NCBI GenBank assembly: GCA_029248915.1 | Contig: JAQWIK010000079.1 | Span: 17,125 to 81,124 of the forward strand | Direction of reading: 5' to 3' | DNA: 64,000 nucleotides | Source: Paracoccaceae bacterium | GTDB lineage: Bacteria > Pseudomonadota > Alphaproteobacteria > Rhodobacterales > Rhodobacteraceae | Shown here: piece after piece, positions 1 to 11,700 of the stretch | How positions within the stretch are numbered: position 1 is the first letter of the stretch | Layout: each line of letters begins with the position of its first letter | The notes under the pieces: model-generated | The model's input: only the letters and a program-made list of their open reading frames with translations | What the model was told of the DNA's origin: nothing | The model's database searches: none | Made by a program: the position numbers and the translations under genes

Positions 1-120
1 CCTGGAGACTTAATAATGACTGGTACACCAGCAGGCGTTAGCCCGGTTAAAGTGGGAGATAGGTTAATTGTGCAAATAGAAGGATTAAAAGATTTAACAT
101 TAAAGGTTTTGGAAAAATAA
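1..120 (+). CDS. fumarylacetoacetate hydrolase family protein, C-terminal fragment (truncated by window edge)
   Basis: Frame 1 reads [49 protein letters not shown] is the FAH-family C-terminal motif. Confidence 0.85.
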   Translation, partial: PGDLIMTGTPAGVSPVKVGDRLIVQIEGLKDLTLKVLEK

Positions 121-127
121 GTTAATT

Positions 128-952
128 TCAAAGGCCAAGTAAGTTTCGTGCCTCCTTCCAGTTTGCTACACTTCTATTATGTTTCTCACACAACTCAACA
201 GCCCGCTTAACAAGTGCTGCGTTGGATGGTGCCAGAGTATTTTTGTCAAGTCGGACATTATCTTCCATTCCAACTCTTGTATGTCCCCCAGTCTTAATAG
301 CCCACTCATTAACTATGATCTGGTTGGCGCCTATTCCAGCAGCACACCATTCAGATTTTGGTGCTCGATCACTCATCAATTTTACATAAAAATCAAAGAT
401 AGTTTTGTCGGCTGGCATAGCATTCTTCACGCCCATGACGAACTGAACATATAGGTCTCCAAAAAGTAGACCCTTAGAGTGCATATCGATCGCATTTATT
501 ATATGAGAAAGATCAAAAGCTTCTACTTCTGGCACAACTTTATACAAATGCATTTGCTCAGCTAACCATAATACAAGATCGGGAGAATTTTCATAAACCC
601 TTGTTGGGAAGTTATTAGACCCTACTGATAAAGATGCCATGTCTGGTTTCAATGATAGCATTCCACCCCGTTCTTTTCCAGAGCCAGACCTTCCACCAGT
701 TGAAAACTGAACAATCATACCTGGGCAATGTTTTAAAATGCCCTCTTTTAGCAATAAAAATTTTTCTGGATCAGAAGTAGGCGTTTCGTCTGTGTTTCTG
801 ACATGAGCATGACAGATTGTTGCCCCGGCCTCAAAAGCTTCTTGTGTGCTCTCTATTTGTTCATCTATTGAGATTGGCACATTAGGGTTGTCTTTTTTTG
901 TCGGAACAGACCCGGTGATAGCAACGCAGATGATACATGGTTTGCTCATCAA
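128..952 (-). CDS. BKACE / DUF849 family 3-keto-5-aminohexanoate cleavage protein
   Basis: 274 aa ORF; ITGS..TK..NP.VP and HAHVRN motifs typical of the beta-keto acid cleavage enzyme family. Confidence 0.9.
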   Translation of the reverse strand: MMSKPCIICVAITGSVPTKKDNPNVPISIDEQIESTQEAFEAGATICHAHVRNTDETPTSDPEKFLLLKEGILKHCPGMIVQFSTGGRSGSGKERGGMLSLKPDMASLSVGSNNFPTRVYENSPDLVLWLAEQMHLYKVVPEVEAFDLSHIINAIDMHSKGLLFGDLYVQFVMGVKNAMPADKTIFDFYVKLMSDRAPKSEWCAAGIGANQIIVNEWAIKTGGHTRVGMEDNVRLDKNTLAPSNAALVKRAVELCEKHNRSVANWKEARNLLGL

Positions 953-1036
953 GCTTCCCCTACTTTAAACATTGATTTATCTTTATCGTTGGATCACTAA
1001 ATCATTTTACATAAATTCGAGCAAGGTCTGAGTTAG

Positions 1037-1909
1037 ATGTCAAATAACAAACGCCTTTCAATTTTAGCAGTAGTTTTAGCTGCGGTTTTGTGGGGCTCAA
1101 CTGGAACTTTGCAGGCGCTTCTTCCTGAACATAAGCAACCCTTAGTCATCGGCGCATTGCGGCTTTATTTCGCCGCAATTTATCTGTTAGTAATATCGGT
1201 TATTTTTGGGCAAAAGCTATTTTCTTCGATTTTACGAGCTCCAATTTTGATAGCGGTTTCCGGCCTATTTATGATGTTATATAACATGTCGTTTTTTGCA
1301 GCGGTTTTAAAATCTGGCGTTGGTTTGGGGACAGCAATTACTATTGGTAGCGCACCTATTTGGGCTCTTTTGTTTGAATTTTTTGTTTTTAAATCAAAAC
1401 ATGGGTTAAATAAGTTAATTGGTGCATCTTTAGCCATTATTGGCATTAGCATATTGATGCTCTCTGTGGATTCTGGCAGCTGGTCGGGCCAAGGGTTTTT
1501 GTTAGCACTATTTTCCGGCCTATCTTATGCATTTTACGCATTGTGTACGTCTAGGCTCGTTAAAAAAATTTCTCATCATAATTCAGCAGCATGGACATTT
1601 TTACTAGCTGCAATATTTTCCACTCCAGTTTTTATGTTTTATCCATTTGCTTGGGCTTTTTCGAGTGAATCGATTTATAATCTTATTTTTTTAGGGACCG
1701 TTGCTACAGGCATAGCGTACTCTGCCTATACGTTTGGCCTTAAACATCTAAGCCCTTCATCAGCGGTTACCTTGTCAATAGCAGAACCTATAACTGCTGT
1801 ATTTTTGGCGACAATAATTTTGAGAGAGACCCTCTCTATTATTCAATTCGGAGCTGTATTGGTCATAATTTTAGGATTTTTTTTGACATCTAAAAGTGAG
1901 GCTGATTAA
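1037..1909 (+). CDS. EamA/DMT family transporter
   Basis: 290 aa hydrophobic ORF with about 10 predicted TM segments; WGSTG N-terminus and duplicated EamA layout. Confidence 0.88.
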   Translation: MSNNKRLSILAVVLAAVLWGSTGTLQALLPEHKQPLVIGALRLYFAAIYLLVISVIFGQKLFSSILRAPILIAVSGLFMMLYNMSFFAAVLKSGVGLGTAITIGSAPIWALLFEFFVFKSKHGLNKLIGASLAIIGISILMLSVDSGSWSGQGFLLALFSGLSYAFYALCTSRLVKKISHHNSAAWTFLLAAIFSTPVFMFYPFAWAFSSESIYNLIFLGTVATGIAYSAYTFGLKHLSPSSAVTLSIAEPITAVFLATIILRETLSIIQFGAVLVIILGFFLTSKSEAD

Positions 1910-3009
1910 CCTATATTTCCCTTATTCTTGCCAACTTGTCCTCGGTGTAAAAGGTAATGATCAAGAAGGACGCAGGCCATCATAGCTTCGCCAACTGGAA
2001 CAGCTCGTATACCGACGCAAGGGTCATGGCGCCCTTTAGTTATTATTTCGGTCTCCTCGCCCTTTTGAGTTATTGTTTTTTTAGGTGACAAGATGGAAGA
2101 GGTTGGTTTAACGGCAAACCTGACAGTAATGTCCTGTCCAGTGGATATTCCGCCTAGTATTCCGCCAGAATGGTTTGACGCATATCGAGGCTTGTTTTCT
2201 TCGTCCAGAAAAATTTCATCAGCATTTTCTGATCCCAAAAGTGAAGCGGCATTCATTCCTTCACCAATCTCAACACCTTTTACAGCGTTTATTGACATCA
2301 TAGCCGCAGCTAAATCAGTATCAATCTTTCCATATATAGGAGCTCCTAAGCCAGCTGGAGCATTTTTAGCAACAACCTCGATTATGGCTCCGACAGAATC
2401 TTGAGATTTTCTGATTTTCTCAAGATACCCCTTCCATTCTTCAGATGCTTTTGCATCAGGGCACCAGAAAGGATTTTTGTTAATTTGATCTAAGTCGATT
2501 TGAGACCTATCAATTTTTTGCTCACCCATTTGCGTCATGTAACCAAATATTTTGATATCAGGAACTAGATGGTTAAGCACAAGCCGGGCTACCCCGCCTG
2601 CTGCAACTCGGGCAGCAGTTTCTCTAGCGGACGATCTTCCACCACCACGATAATCTCGAATGCCGTATTTCTGCCAGTAGGTTATATCTGCATGACCAGG
2701 CCGAAAAGTTTCAGCTATTTCGCTATAATCTTTTGATCTTTGATCGGTATTTTTAATCATTAATTGAATAGGTGTTCCTGTTGAAAACCCTTGGAACACT
2801 CCAGATAATATTTCAACTTGATCTGGTTCTTTTCTCTGCGTGGTGTATTTGCTTTGACCAGGCTTTCTTTTATCTAACCAAGACTGTAATTTAGTTTGGT
2901 TAATTTCTATACCAGGAGGACAACCGTCGATAGTTGCGCCAAGACTTGGCCCATGACTTTCGCCCCAGGTCGTAACCTTATACATATGTCCAAAAGAGTT
3001 TAGGCTCAT
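1906..3009 (-). CDS. aroC: chorismate synthase
   Basis: [52 protein letters not shown] signatures. Confidence 0.98.
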   Translation of the reverse strand: MSLNSFGHMYKVTTWGESHGPSLGATIDGCPPGIEINQTKLQSWLDKRKPGQSKYTTQRKEPDQVEILSGVFQGFSTGTPIQLMIKNTDQRSKDYSEIAETFRPGHADITYWQKYGIRDYRGGGRSSARETAARVAAGGVARLVLNHLVPDIKIFGYMTQMGEQKIDRSQIDLDQINKNPFWCPDAKASEEWKGYLEKIRKSQDSVGAIIEVVAKNAPAGLGAPIYGKIDTDLAAAMMSINAVKGVEIGEGMNAASLLGSENADEIFLDEENKPRYASNHSGGILGGISTGQDITVRFAVKPTSSILSPKKTITQKGEETEIITKGRHDPCVGIRAVPVGEAMMACVLLDHYLLHRGQVGKNKGNIG

Positions 3010-3154
3010 ATTGATTGCTTTCTATTTAGTCATTTTGATACTGTCTCTTCATGCGCTGGGCAAGTGCTACAAAAAAGTAAATTTTTTTTCAATTATATAA
3101 AATGAAAAAACCTCTGTATTTCTTGACCTTATAAAATTTTGTGGTATTCGTGAA

Positions 3155-3243
3155 ATTACCTCGGGGAGCCATAAATCGGCTGAGATGCGAAAGCGAACCC
3201 GTAGAACCTGAACCGGATAACGCCGGCGGAGGGAAGGAAAAAC
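3155..3243 (+). promoter_or_regulatory. TPP (THI-box) riboswitch aptamer upstream of thiBPQ
   Basis: tCGGGGaGCC...GGCTGAGAtgcgaaagcgaACCCgtaGAACCTGAaCCGGATAACGCCGGCGgAGGGAAgg matches the conserved TPP aptamer cores; lies immediately upstream of thiB. Confidence 0.96.
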
Positions 3244-3290
3244 TTCTTAAAGTTTTAACTTACTCTCCCCGAAAAAGTGAGGAGATTTAA

Positions 3291-4268
3291 ATGAGGTTTT
3301 TGACATTTTTGACGGGTATTTTTTTGGCAACATTTGCTTATGCTAACAAACCAGTATTAACAGTTTATGCGCCAGACTATTTCGTTTCAGAATGGGGCCC
3401 TGGCCCCTCTATAGAAAAAGAATTTGAAAAAATTTGTGAATGCGATCTTAAGTTTTCGGCAGGGGATTTGGTGCCTCGGTTGATTTTAGAAGGATCCAGT
3501 ACAGATGCTGACATTGTTATAGGTTTGAATACAGATGTAACAAAAAAAGCACGAGAAACGGGTTTATTTGTGCCGCACGAGCAAAGCAATGATACTTTGT
3601 TTCTACCAATCCAGTGGACTGATAGTACATTTTTACCATTTAACTGGTCATATGTGTCATTCGTATATGACGAAACAAAGGTTTCTCAGCCACCAAAGAG
3701 CTTCGAAGACTTAGTAAAGATGAATGGGGCAAAAATAGTTATACAGGACCCTCGAAGTTCAATATCTGGTTTGGCTTTGATATTATGGGTAAAAGAAGTT
3801 TATGGCGATAAAGCAAAAGAATATTGGTCAAGATTGGCGCCTAATATTTTAACAGTTACAAAGGGCTGGTCGGAAGCCTATGGGCTTTTTACATCAGGTG
3901 AAGCTGAAATAGTGCTATCTTTCAATACCTCACCAGCTTACCACATTGCTGCGGAAGATGACCAAACAAAAAAAGCGGCTATATTTGATGAAGGCCACTA
4001 TGCCTATTTTGAACTGGTTGGAAAATTACGTAACTCTGATCAACCTGAGTTAGCGAGCAAATTTATGAGATTTGTTTTGTCCAATGAGTTTCAGGATCTA
4101 ATTCCATTTACAAATTGGTCTTATCCCGCGGCTCAAGATAGATCAAATTGGCCGGAAGTGTTTGCCCAACTTCCTTATCCAGAAAAGGCATATTTTTTAA
4201 ATGAAGCTAAGGCTGACCAGATGCGCAAAAAGGCTATAGAAGAATGGCGCACCGCACTGTCACAGTAA
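3291..4268 (+). CDS. thiB: thiamine ABC transporter substrate-binding protein
   Basis: 325 aa with signal peptide; LTVYAPDYFVSEWGPGP N-terminus; first gene after a TPP riboswitch and followed by permease and ATPase. Confidence 0.93.
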   Translation: MRFLTFLTGIFLATFAYANKPVLTVYAPDYFVSEWGPGPSIEKEFEKICECDLKFSAGDLVPRLILEGSSTDADIVIGLNTDVTKKARETGLFVPHEQSNDTLFLPIQWTDSTFLPFNWSYVSFVYDETKVSQPPKSFEDLVKMNGAKIVIQDPRSSISGLALILWVKEVYGDKAKEYWSRLAPNILTVTKGWSEAYGLFTSGEAEIVLSFNTSPAYHIAAEDDQTKKAAIFDEGHYAYFELVGKLRNSDQPELASKFMRFVLSNEFQDLIPFTNWSYPAAQDRSNWPEVFAQLPYPEKAYFLNEAKADQMRKKAIEEWRTALSQ

Positions 4269-5746
4269 TAAGCTGTTTGTTTTTGGTGGGCCTATTATTA
4301 GGTCCACTAATGTTCCTGATACATTTCAGTGGTTTATCAATGAGTTTAACTAGCTCTGATATGGCTGCTATCGAGTTTACATTTATTCAGGCTGCTTACT
4401 CAGCAACTCTATCTACTGTATTAGCCATACCAGTTGCTAAAGCCCTTCAAAGGCAAAAGTTTTGGGGAAAACAATTTGTAGTATTATTCTTAGGCGCACC
4501 TTTTATTCTACCGGTAATTGTAGCTGTTTTGGGTTTGATTTTAGTTTTTGGCAACAATGGTTTGATAAATAATTTTCTAGGCTTTTTCGGTTTTGACCCC
4601 TTAAAGATTTATGGCTTTTGGGGTGTAATACTGGCGCATGTATTTTTCAATCTTCCATTAGCAATTAGAATTATACTCCAGGGTTTGAATGATGTTCCTG
4701 GTGAAAAATACAGGCTAATACTATCTTTAAAGTTATCTTTTACTCAAAAATTCTTTGTCTTAGATTGGCCTGTATTGAAAAAAGTTTGCCCAAGTATTTG
4801 GGCAGTCATATTTGCAATTTGTCTTTCTAGTTTTGCTGTAGCCTTGACTTTGGGTGGGGGCCCAAAAGCCACAACAGTCGAATTAGCTATATACCAGTCA
4901 TTTTTTTATGACTTAGACTTTGCGAAAGCAGCCCAATTAGCTCTAGTTCAAGTCTTTTTAGTTTTTAGTGTTGTTGTAGCTAGTCAATTTATAATCAGAC
5001 CAGAAACTGTTTTGGGTCTTAATATTAAAACATCAAATTATAGTCATTCCAGCTTTGAAAAAGCCCTAGATTTTCTAATTATAATTGTAACCTTATTTTT
5101 CATACTAACTCCTATATTGGCGATTTTTTTATTTGGTTTTGCGGGTATTTTTTCTTTACCAACAGCTGTTTTCAAAGCAGCAAGCTTATCAGTGCAAATA
5201 GCTATATTGTCGTCTCTTATGTCTGTATTTTTTGGCTTGTGTTTAACTACAAAAATAGGAGAAGTAGTTGGCTCTCTTGGTATTGCAGTCTCACCAATAG
5301 TAATGGGCGCGGGTACATTTTTAATGCTTAAAAACTTTGGAAACCCGTATCTGTTAGCCATCCCTGTAACTGCTATTGTAAATGCACTGATATCACTGCC
5401 CTTTGTAATAAGAATATTAAAACCGCCCGCAGAAGAAATAAGAATAGAGTTTAATAACTTGTCACGTGCGATAGGTTTGACTGGTATTTATTGGATTTGG
5501 TGGGTGTATCTTCCCATGCTTAAGAGGCCAATTGGGTTTTCACTAGGCTTGGCTGCGGCGCTGTCTATGGGTGACTTAGGAGTAATAGTGTTGTTTGGTT
5601 CGGGCGAAATAGCTACTTTACCATTGAAAATATATCAACTTATGGGAGCTTACAGATTGGATGAAGCTTTGGCTTCTGCTTTACTTTTATCGCTGTTGGC
5701 ATTTGGTAGCTTTGCTGTTTTTGACAGAATTGGCCGTTTTCTATGA
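4244..5746 (+). CDS. thiP: thiamine/thiamine pyrophosphate ABC transporter permease
   Basis: 500 aa with duplicated binding-protein-dependent permease domains; overlaps the thiB 3' end. Confidence 0.92.
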   Translation: MAHRTVTVISCLFLVGLLLGPLMFLIHFSGLSMSLTSSDMAAIEFTFIQAAYSATLSTVLAIPVAKALQRQKFWGKQFVVLFLGAPFILPVIVAVLGLILVFGNNGLINNFLGFFGFDPLKIYGFWGVILAHVFFNLPLAIRIILQGLNDVPGEKYRLILSLKLSFTQKFFVLDWPVLKKVCPSIWAVIFAICLSSFAVALTLGGGPKATTVELAIYQSFFYDLDFAKAAQLALVQVFLVFSVVVASQFIIRPETVLGLNIKTSNYSHSSFEKALDFLIIIVTLFFILTPILAIFLFGFAGIFSLPTAVFKAASLSVQIAILSSLMSVFFGLCLTTKIGEVVGSLGIAVSPIVMGAGTFLMLKNFGNPYLLAIPVTAIVNALISLPFVIRILKPPAEEIRIEFNNLSRAIGLTGIYWIWWVYLPMLKRPIGFSLGLAAALSMGDLGVIVLFGSGEIATLPLKIYQLMGAYRLDEALASALLLSLLAFGSFAVFDRIGRFL

Positions 5747-6426
5747 TTAGGTTTGATGACGTCATTATAAAAATTGGTGATTTTCAGCTAAATGCGAATA
5801 TGACAATACCAAAAGGTTTTATTGCAGTGATCGGGCAATCAGGCGCGGGAAAATCAACGCTGCTTTCATCACTAAGCGGACATCAAGACATAGATTCTGG
5901 AAAAATTCTTATAAATGATACTCGGATAGACCAGCTGCCTCCAAATCAACGTCCATGTTCTGTGATCTTTCAAGAATTCAATTTGTTTCCCCATCTTTCT
6001 ATAGCTCAAAATTTGAATTTAGTTTGCGGCAATCATTTTTTTGTTTCAGAGGGTGCTAGGAAAAAAATCCAAGAAGTTTTAGAAAAAGTAGGTATAGGAG
6101 AATTAATTGATAGGTTGCCTTCTCAAATGTCTGGTGGACAGCAAAGCCGAGCAGCGTTAGCTCGTGTGCTGTTACAAAAGAACCCAATTTTGTTGCTTGA
6201 TGAGCCATTTTCTGCACTTGGACCCAATCAGAAATCAGAATTGATTGAGCTGGTTTACAGTTTAACAAAAGATCAAGGGGTTACAGTATTACTAATTACT
6301 CATGACCCGAAAGATGCTGAGCAAGTTGCAGACCATTGCATTGTAGTCAAAGATAAAGAAGCGTTAGGTCCATTTGAAACATTAGAAGCATTACGTGAAG
6401 ATGGGCCATTAACGGGTTACTTATAA
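5743..6426 (+). CDS. thiQ: thiamine ABC transporter ATP-binding protein
   Basis: GQSGAGKST Walker A, LSGGQ-like MSGGQQSRAALAR, LLLDEPFSALGP Walker B; ATGA overlap with thiP. Confidence 0.93.
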   Translation: MIRFDDVIIKIGDFQLNANMTIPKGFIAVIGQSGAGKSTLLSSLSGHQDIDSGKILINDTRIDQLPPNQRPCSVIFQEFNLFPHLSIAQNLNLVCGNHFFVSEGARKKIQEVLEKVGIGELIDRLPSQMSGGQQSRAALARVLLQKNPILLLDEPFSALGPNQKSELIELVYSLTKDQGVTVLLITHDPKDAEQVADHCIVVKDKEALGPFETLEALREDGPLTGYL

Positions 6427-6429
6427 AAC

Positions 6430-7752
6430 TCAAAGAACATATCTACTCAGATCTGCGCTTTTACTCAACTCTCCAACATGTTTTTCAACAAAGGCGATGT
6501 CAACTTTTACCTTTGAACCTGATTTGTCTGGAGCAGAAAATGAAAGCTCTTCGAACACTCGTTCCAGAACAGTATATAGTCTGCGCGCACCAATGTTTTC
6601 TACCGAATGATTAACCTCAGCAGCAATTTTTGCCAAAGCTTGGATGCCATCGTCCGTGAAAGAAACCTCCACGCCTTCTGTGCCCATAAGTGCTGAATAT
6701 TGACGCGTTAAAGCGTTGTCCGTTTCAGTCAAAATTCTTATAAAGTCATCTTCTGTTAGAGCCCTCAACTCCACACGAATTGGAAGGCGCCCCTGTAACT
6801 CTGGCAATAAATCAGATGGTTTGGAAACATGAAATGCTCCTGATGCTATGAAAAGGATATGGTCAGTCTTTATTGGTCCATGCTTTGTGCTGACTATTGT
6901 TCCCTCAATAAGTGGAAGAAGGTCACGCTGGACGCCTTCGCGACTTACGTCGGCACCTCTTGCATCGCTTCGGGCACAAACTTTGTCTATTTCATCTAAA
7001 AATACGATACCATTTTCTTGAACAGTTTCCAGCGCTGTTCGAGTGATAACTTCGTCATCCAATATTTTATCAGCCTCTTCGCTTAACAAAATATCGTGGC
7101 TTTCTGAAACAGTCATTTTACGTCGCGTTTTACGACCACCCATAGCTTTTCCAAATATATCGCCCAGGTTCATCATTCCCATCTGTGATCCTGGCTGTCC
7201 CGGAATATCAAGCATAGACATCGGGTTGGAATTATCGGTTACATCTAACTCTATCTCGGTCTCATCAAGCTCACCATTTAGTAGTTTTTTGCGAAACATG
7301 TTACGTGTAGAGTCCCTAGCGTCGGTTCCTGCTATAGCATCTAAGACACGGTCTTCTGCAGCTTTTTGAGCTTTAGCTTTTACGTCTTCCCTCATATATT
7401 CTCTGGTATCATTAATTGCAGAATCCACTAAATCTCGAATAATCTGTTCCACATCTCTGCCTACGTAGCCTACTTCAGTGAATTTCGTTGCCTCAACTTT
7501 TATAAACGGAGCTCGCGCTAGCTTTGCTAGACGTCTACTTATTTCCGTCTTTCCCACACCGGTAGGCCCAATCATTAGAATGTTTTTTGGATAGACTTCA
7601 TCACGCAAGTCGTTAGATAATTGTCTTCTTCTCCAACGTGATCTTAAGGCAACGGCCACAGCGCGCTTTGCATCATTTTGGCCAATAATAAACCTGTCTA
7701 GCTCGGAAACGATTTCACGTGGTGTAAGGTCTGTCATTTGTTCCTCTAGCAT
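6430..7752 (-). CDS. hslU: ATP-dependent protease ATPase subunit HslU
   Basis: [31 protein letters not shown]-terminal SADLSRYVL; probable start at the internal Met of MTDLTPRE. Confidence 0.97.
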   Translation of the reverse strand: MLEEQMTDLTPREIVSELDRFIIGQNDAKRAVAVALRSRWRRRQLSNDLRDEVYPKNILMIGPTGVGKTEISRRLAKLARAPFIKVEATKFTEVGYVGRDVEQIIRDLVDSAINDTREYMREDVKAKAQKAAEDRVLDAIAGTDARDSTRNMFRKKLLNGELDETEIELDVTDNSNPMSMLDIPGQPGSQMGMMNLGDIFGKAMGGRKTRRKMTVSESHDILLSEEADKILDDEVITRTALETVQENGIVFLDEIDKVCARSDARGADVSREGVQRDLLPLIEGTIVSTKHGPIKTDHILFIASGAFHVSKPSDLLPELQGRLPIRVELRALTEDDFIRILTETDNALTRQYSALMGTEGVEVSFTDDGIQALAKIAAEVNHSVENIGARRLYTVLERVFEELSFSAPDKSGSKVKVDIAFVEKHVGELSKSADLSRYVL

Positions 7753-7802
7753 AGTTATTTTTTGTAATTTAAGGAGGTTAATATATTCTTAATTAACTAT
7801 CT

Positions 7803-8354
7803 TCAAAGAGTTTCTATAGTTAAATTTCCGTTTGTGTATACACAAATGTCGGCTGCTATGGCCATAGCTTCGCGAGCAACAGCTTCAGCAGATTTTTTAG
7901 TATTCATCATTCCCCTGGCGGCTGCTAAAGCGTAATTACCGCCTGATCCGATAGCAGCAACATTGTGTTCTGGCTCTAAAACGTCCCCAGCACCAGTAAT
8001 TACCAATAAACTGTCACCATCAGTGACGATAAGCATTGCTTCTAATTTTTGCAAATACTTGTCAGTTCTCCAATCTTTTGCAAGTTCAACCGATGCTCTT
8101 GCAAGCTGGCCGGGTAGCGCTTCTAGTTTAGCTTCTAAGCGTTCTAAAAGAGTGAAGGCGTCTGCGGTTGATCCAGCAAACCCACATATTACATCAAACC
8201 CACCGGGCGATAGTTTGCGAACCTTTTTAGCGGTTCCCTTTATAACGGTTTGACCTAGGCTGACTTGTCCATCACCAGCAATAACGACCTTACCCTCTTT
8301 TTTTACGCCAATAATTGTAGTTCCATGCCAGTTAGGGAAATCGCTTGTTGACAT
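7803..8354 (-). CDS. hslV: ATP-dependent protease proteolytic subunit HslV
   Basis: [29 protein letters not shown]; adjacent to hslU. Confidence 0.97.
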   Translation of the reverse strand: MSTSDFPNWHGTTIIGVKKEGKVVIAGDGQVSLGQTVIKGTAKKVRKLSPGGFDVICGFAGSTADAFTLLERLEAKLEALPGQLARASVELAKDWRTDKYLQKLEAMLIVTDGDSLLVITGAGDVLEPEHNVAAIGSGGNYALAAARGMMNTKKSAEAVAREAMAIAADICVYTNGNLTIETL

Positions 8355-8383
8355 AGCCTGTCCTTAAAATAAAAATTGAGTTG

Positions 8384-8704
8384 CTAGATGCTATCATCTA
8401 TCCAGCTTTGAAGTGCTGCTTTCGGAGCGGCGCCGGCCCTATTAGAAACAACCTCGCCATCTTTAAAAATAAATAAAGCAGGAATTCCCCTTACACCCAT
8501 CGATGCTGCTGCGTTAGGGTTGGTGTCGACATCGACCTTCGCAATTTTTACTTTACCTTCGTATTCTGCGGATAACTCTTCTAGCGCTGGTCCGATTTGT
8601 TTACATGGACCACACCACTCAGCCCAAAAATCTACAACAACTGGTATTGTTGAATTGCGAACTTCTGCGTCAAATGTATCGTCTGTTACTGCTACTGTAC
8701 TCAT
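8384..8704 (-). CDS. trxA: thioredoxin
   Basis: [18 protein letters not shown] active site, 106 aa. Confidence 0.97.
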   Translation of the reverse strand: MSTVAVTDDTFDAEVRNSTIPVVVDFWAEWCGPCKQIGPALEELSAEYEGKVKIAKVDVDTNPNAAASMGVRGIPALFIFKDGEVVSNRAGAAPKAALQSWIDDSI

Positions 8705-8763
8705 TTTATTAACTCCTGGTGAAACTTAATTTAAAGTAGGAAGTGCAAAGCAAAACGTCAAGA

Positions 8764-11700
8764 TCAGGAACTGTCTAGATTGCTATAATCTAAATAATCA
8801 TTTTTTAGGAAGTCTAATTTTCTGATTGCAGTCCATAGAATGAAACAGTTTATTTCTCTACCTGGAAATATTTCTGAAATAGCTAGTCTGTATGCCGCCA
8901 TCTGCCTTAAAATCCCATGAGGGATATTATTTACAGTTTTTGGAACGGAAGAATTGGTTTTAAAATCTATAATTTGAATACTACTATCTCCAACAATAAG
9001 GCGATCGATTATCCCATAGATTTTTTGATTTTTTGAGTTAGGCAGTTGTGCTGAGAAAGGTACCTCACTGAGTACATTTTTTTCGAATATATACGAAAAC
9101 CTGGAGTCAGTTAAAACTGATAGAGCCTCGTCAACAGCGGTTTGAACATTTGGAGAGCTGTCAAATAGTTTATTAGATTTGAGTATAGGTAAAGAGTGTT
9201 TAGGCCAATCTTGAGAAGAATATTTTGGAAGTAACTCAAGTAATTTGTGTACACGTGAACCGTGAAGAGCAGCTTCTTCTTCAGTTAATCCGTTTCCTTT
9301 TGATAATGTTTTTGAGCCCCCCATATCTGATGGAATAAGATATTTTGGTTTTACTTTGTTCTTAAAATTGGTTTGTTTTATCCAAGCAGGTAATTTGTTT
9401 TTGCGTTTTAATGGCTTAGATTCTGTTTCCTCTATTTTAAGTGTCCAGTCTCCCTCTTCCAGCCTCAGGCCTTTTCCAGTGGGAAACTCTTGTTTTCTTG
9501 CATTGGAGGTTTGCAAACAATTTTCTATTTTTGTATACCAACATTTATCGTCGAGCTCACCAGCGGACATAGCAATGAACCAAGTCTCTGCTCTTGTGAT
9601 TGCTACATAGAGTAGTCGGTTTCTCTCGGCTTCTAGTCCTTGGATTTTTTTTGATTTAATGATCTCTTGTTGATCGTGAGTTTCGCCTCTTTTGCTATTC
9701 CAGACAGCAATTCCTTTCCCTGATAGGATTTTATCGCGCACCTCAACTTTTCTTTTTTGGGTTTCTGGTAGTATAACAATTGGGGATTCAAGACCTTTGG
9801 CGCCATGTATAGTCATTACACGTATCTGACTTTTTTGATTGCCCAACTGCCTTTTTATTTCAAAACCAGAAGTTAAAACCCAGGACAAGAAGCCTGTAAG
9901 GCTGGGCGTTTCTTGTTTTTCGTAATCAATTGATAAGGAAAGAAAAGCATCTATGGCGTCTTCTGATTCTTCTCCTAAGCGTGAGATAAGATTGGCCCGC
10001 CCTTCGTATTGATTTAGTACTTTTTCAAGAAGTTCATACGGTCTTAGATAATCAATACTAGACATTAGATTATTTAAAACCGAATACTCATGTGTAAACA
10101 CATCAGACTTCTTTTTAAGCTCCTCCCATAAATTTCTATCTTCTCGATCATGCGCTAAGTCAAAAAGTTCTTCTTCACTCCAGTCAAATAAAGGTGATTT
10201 TAATATTGTCGCCAACGATAAGTCGTCCTGTGGCGAAGATAAGAATGATAGCAAAGCTATAAGATCTTTAACCGCAATCTCGTCCATAAGCTTTAAGCGG
10301 TCAGCTCCTAAAATAGGAAGGCCTTTTTTTTTGCATGCTTTGATTATTTCATGAAATAAAACTGATCGGCGCTGGACCAGTATTAAAAAGTCACCAGCTC
10401 TAATGTTGCGCATAACGTAATCATTCCCAGTTCTTTCTGGAATTAAGCTTTTAGAAGATATTAAGTTATGAATTTGGTCCGCTATTAAGCCTGCTAACCT
10501 TATTCTTTCATCTTCTTTCCCTGGCATATCTACAGGAGTTTGCCACTCCGTATCTTTTGGCTGCTCAGCTTTGCTTATAGCTGGCCAAAGATCAACTCTA
10601 CCCGGCAGTTTAGAATAAAAAGAAATATGCTCTTCTGAGCGTTCTTTTTTACGGGGCTGTTTTTCTTTTGGGTTATGTAAAATGCTGTCAACAAACTGTA
10701 GAATTGTAGGAGATGATCTAAAAGAATATTGCAAGCTTAATTCTTTTAGTGGCTTACCGGCTTCTTTGAATCGCTTTGTGAACTCTTTTTGTATTCGGTT
10801 AAGCTCGGAAGTATCCGCGCCCTGAAAAGAGTAAATTGATTGTTTTTTGTCACCAACAACAAATAGCGTCCTATTTGTTTTATCACGCGAACCCTCTCCT
10901 GCATAAAACTCTTGTGATAATTTTTCTATAATTTGCCATTGTGTAGGGCTTGTATCTTGTGCCTCATCAATGAGAATATGATCGATACCTCCATCTAATC
11001 GATATAAAACCCAAGCTGCTATTGACGGGTTTATTAATAGATCCTTGGCTTTTAAAATAAGGTCATCAAAATCTAACCAACCACGTAGCAATTTTTCATT
11101 CATATAATGTTTGAGAAAAACTCTTGAGAAATCGTAAAGAGCACATGTTTTTTCTGATGTCTCATATGAAATTCTTATTCTTCGAAAGGACTCTACCTTT
11201 TCTGCTAATTTGTTAAGCTGCTCCATACGAGAGGTTGAGAATTCGCTTTGTACAGATTTAGAGGCAAAGTTATTTATTTTAGCGCTGTATTCAGGTTTTT
11301 TCGTAGAACTGCTTTTATACAGTAAAATATCCTCTAAAGTCGTAACAAAATATAAATTGATAGACTTTATATTTGAAATTTTTCCAGCAGCAGTTTGATC
11401 TCGAATGCCGCCGTTTTTCAAACTTTCTTTTAAAACTTCCACAAGCTTTAGGTCATTCCTACCAAAGTGATTATTTAGGCATTTTTCAAAAGATTCATCA
11501 CTTTTTAAACCAAACTCTAAATAGATATCAGAATGACTTTTAAACTCAGATAAAACAGCACGATTTTTTAAGATATCTGTTAGCAGGTCTGTTAGGTTAA
11601 TATCACTTAAGAATTTTGAAATGTTAGCCAAAGTTATTGAATCTAGCTGATCGGCTGATATTTTTTCTAAAATCTCTGTACAGAGAGATTGGCTTGTCCA

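Noticed and set aside
179-454. Plus-strand ORF of 91 aa opposite the BKACE gene
   Set aside because: Antisense shadow of a well-supported gene; no recognisable domain.
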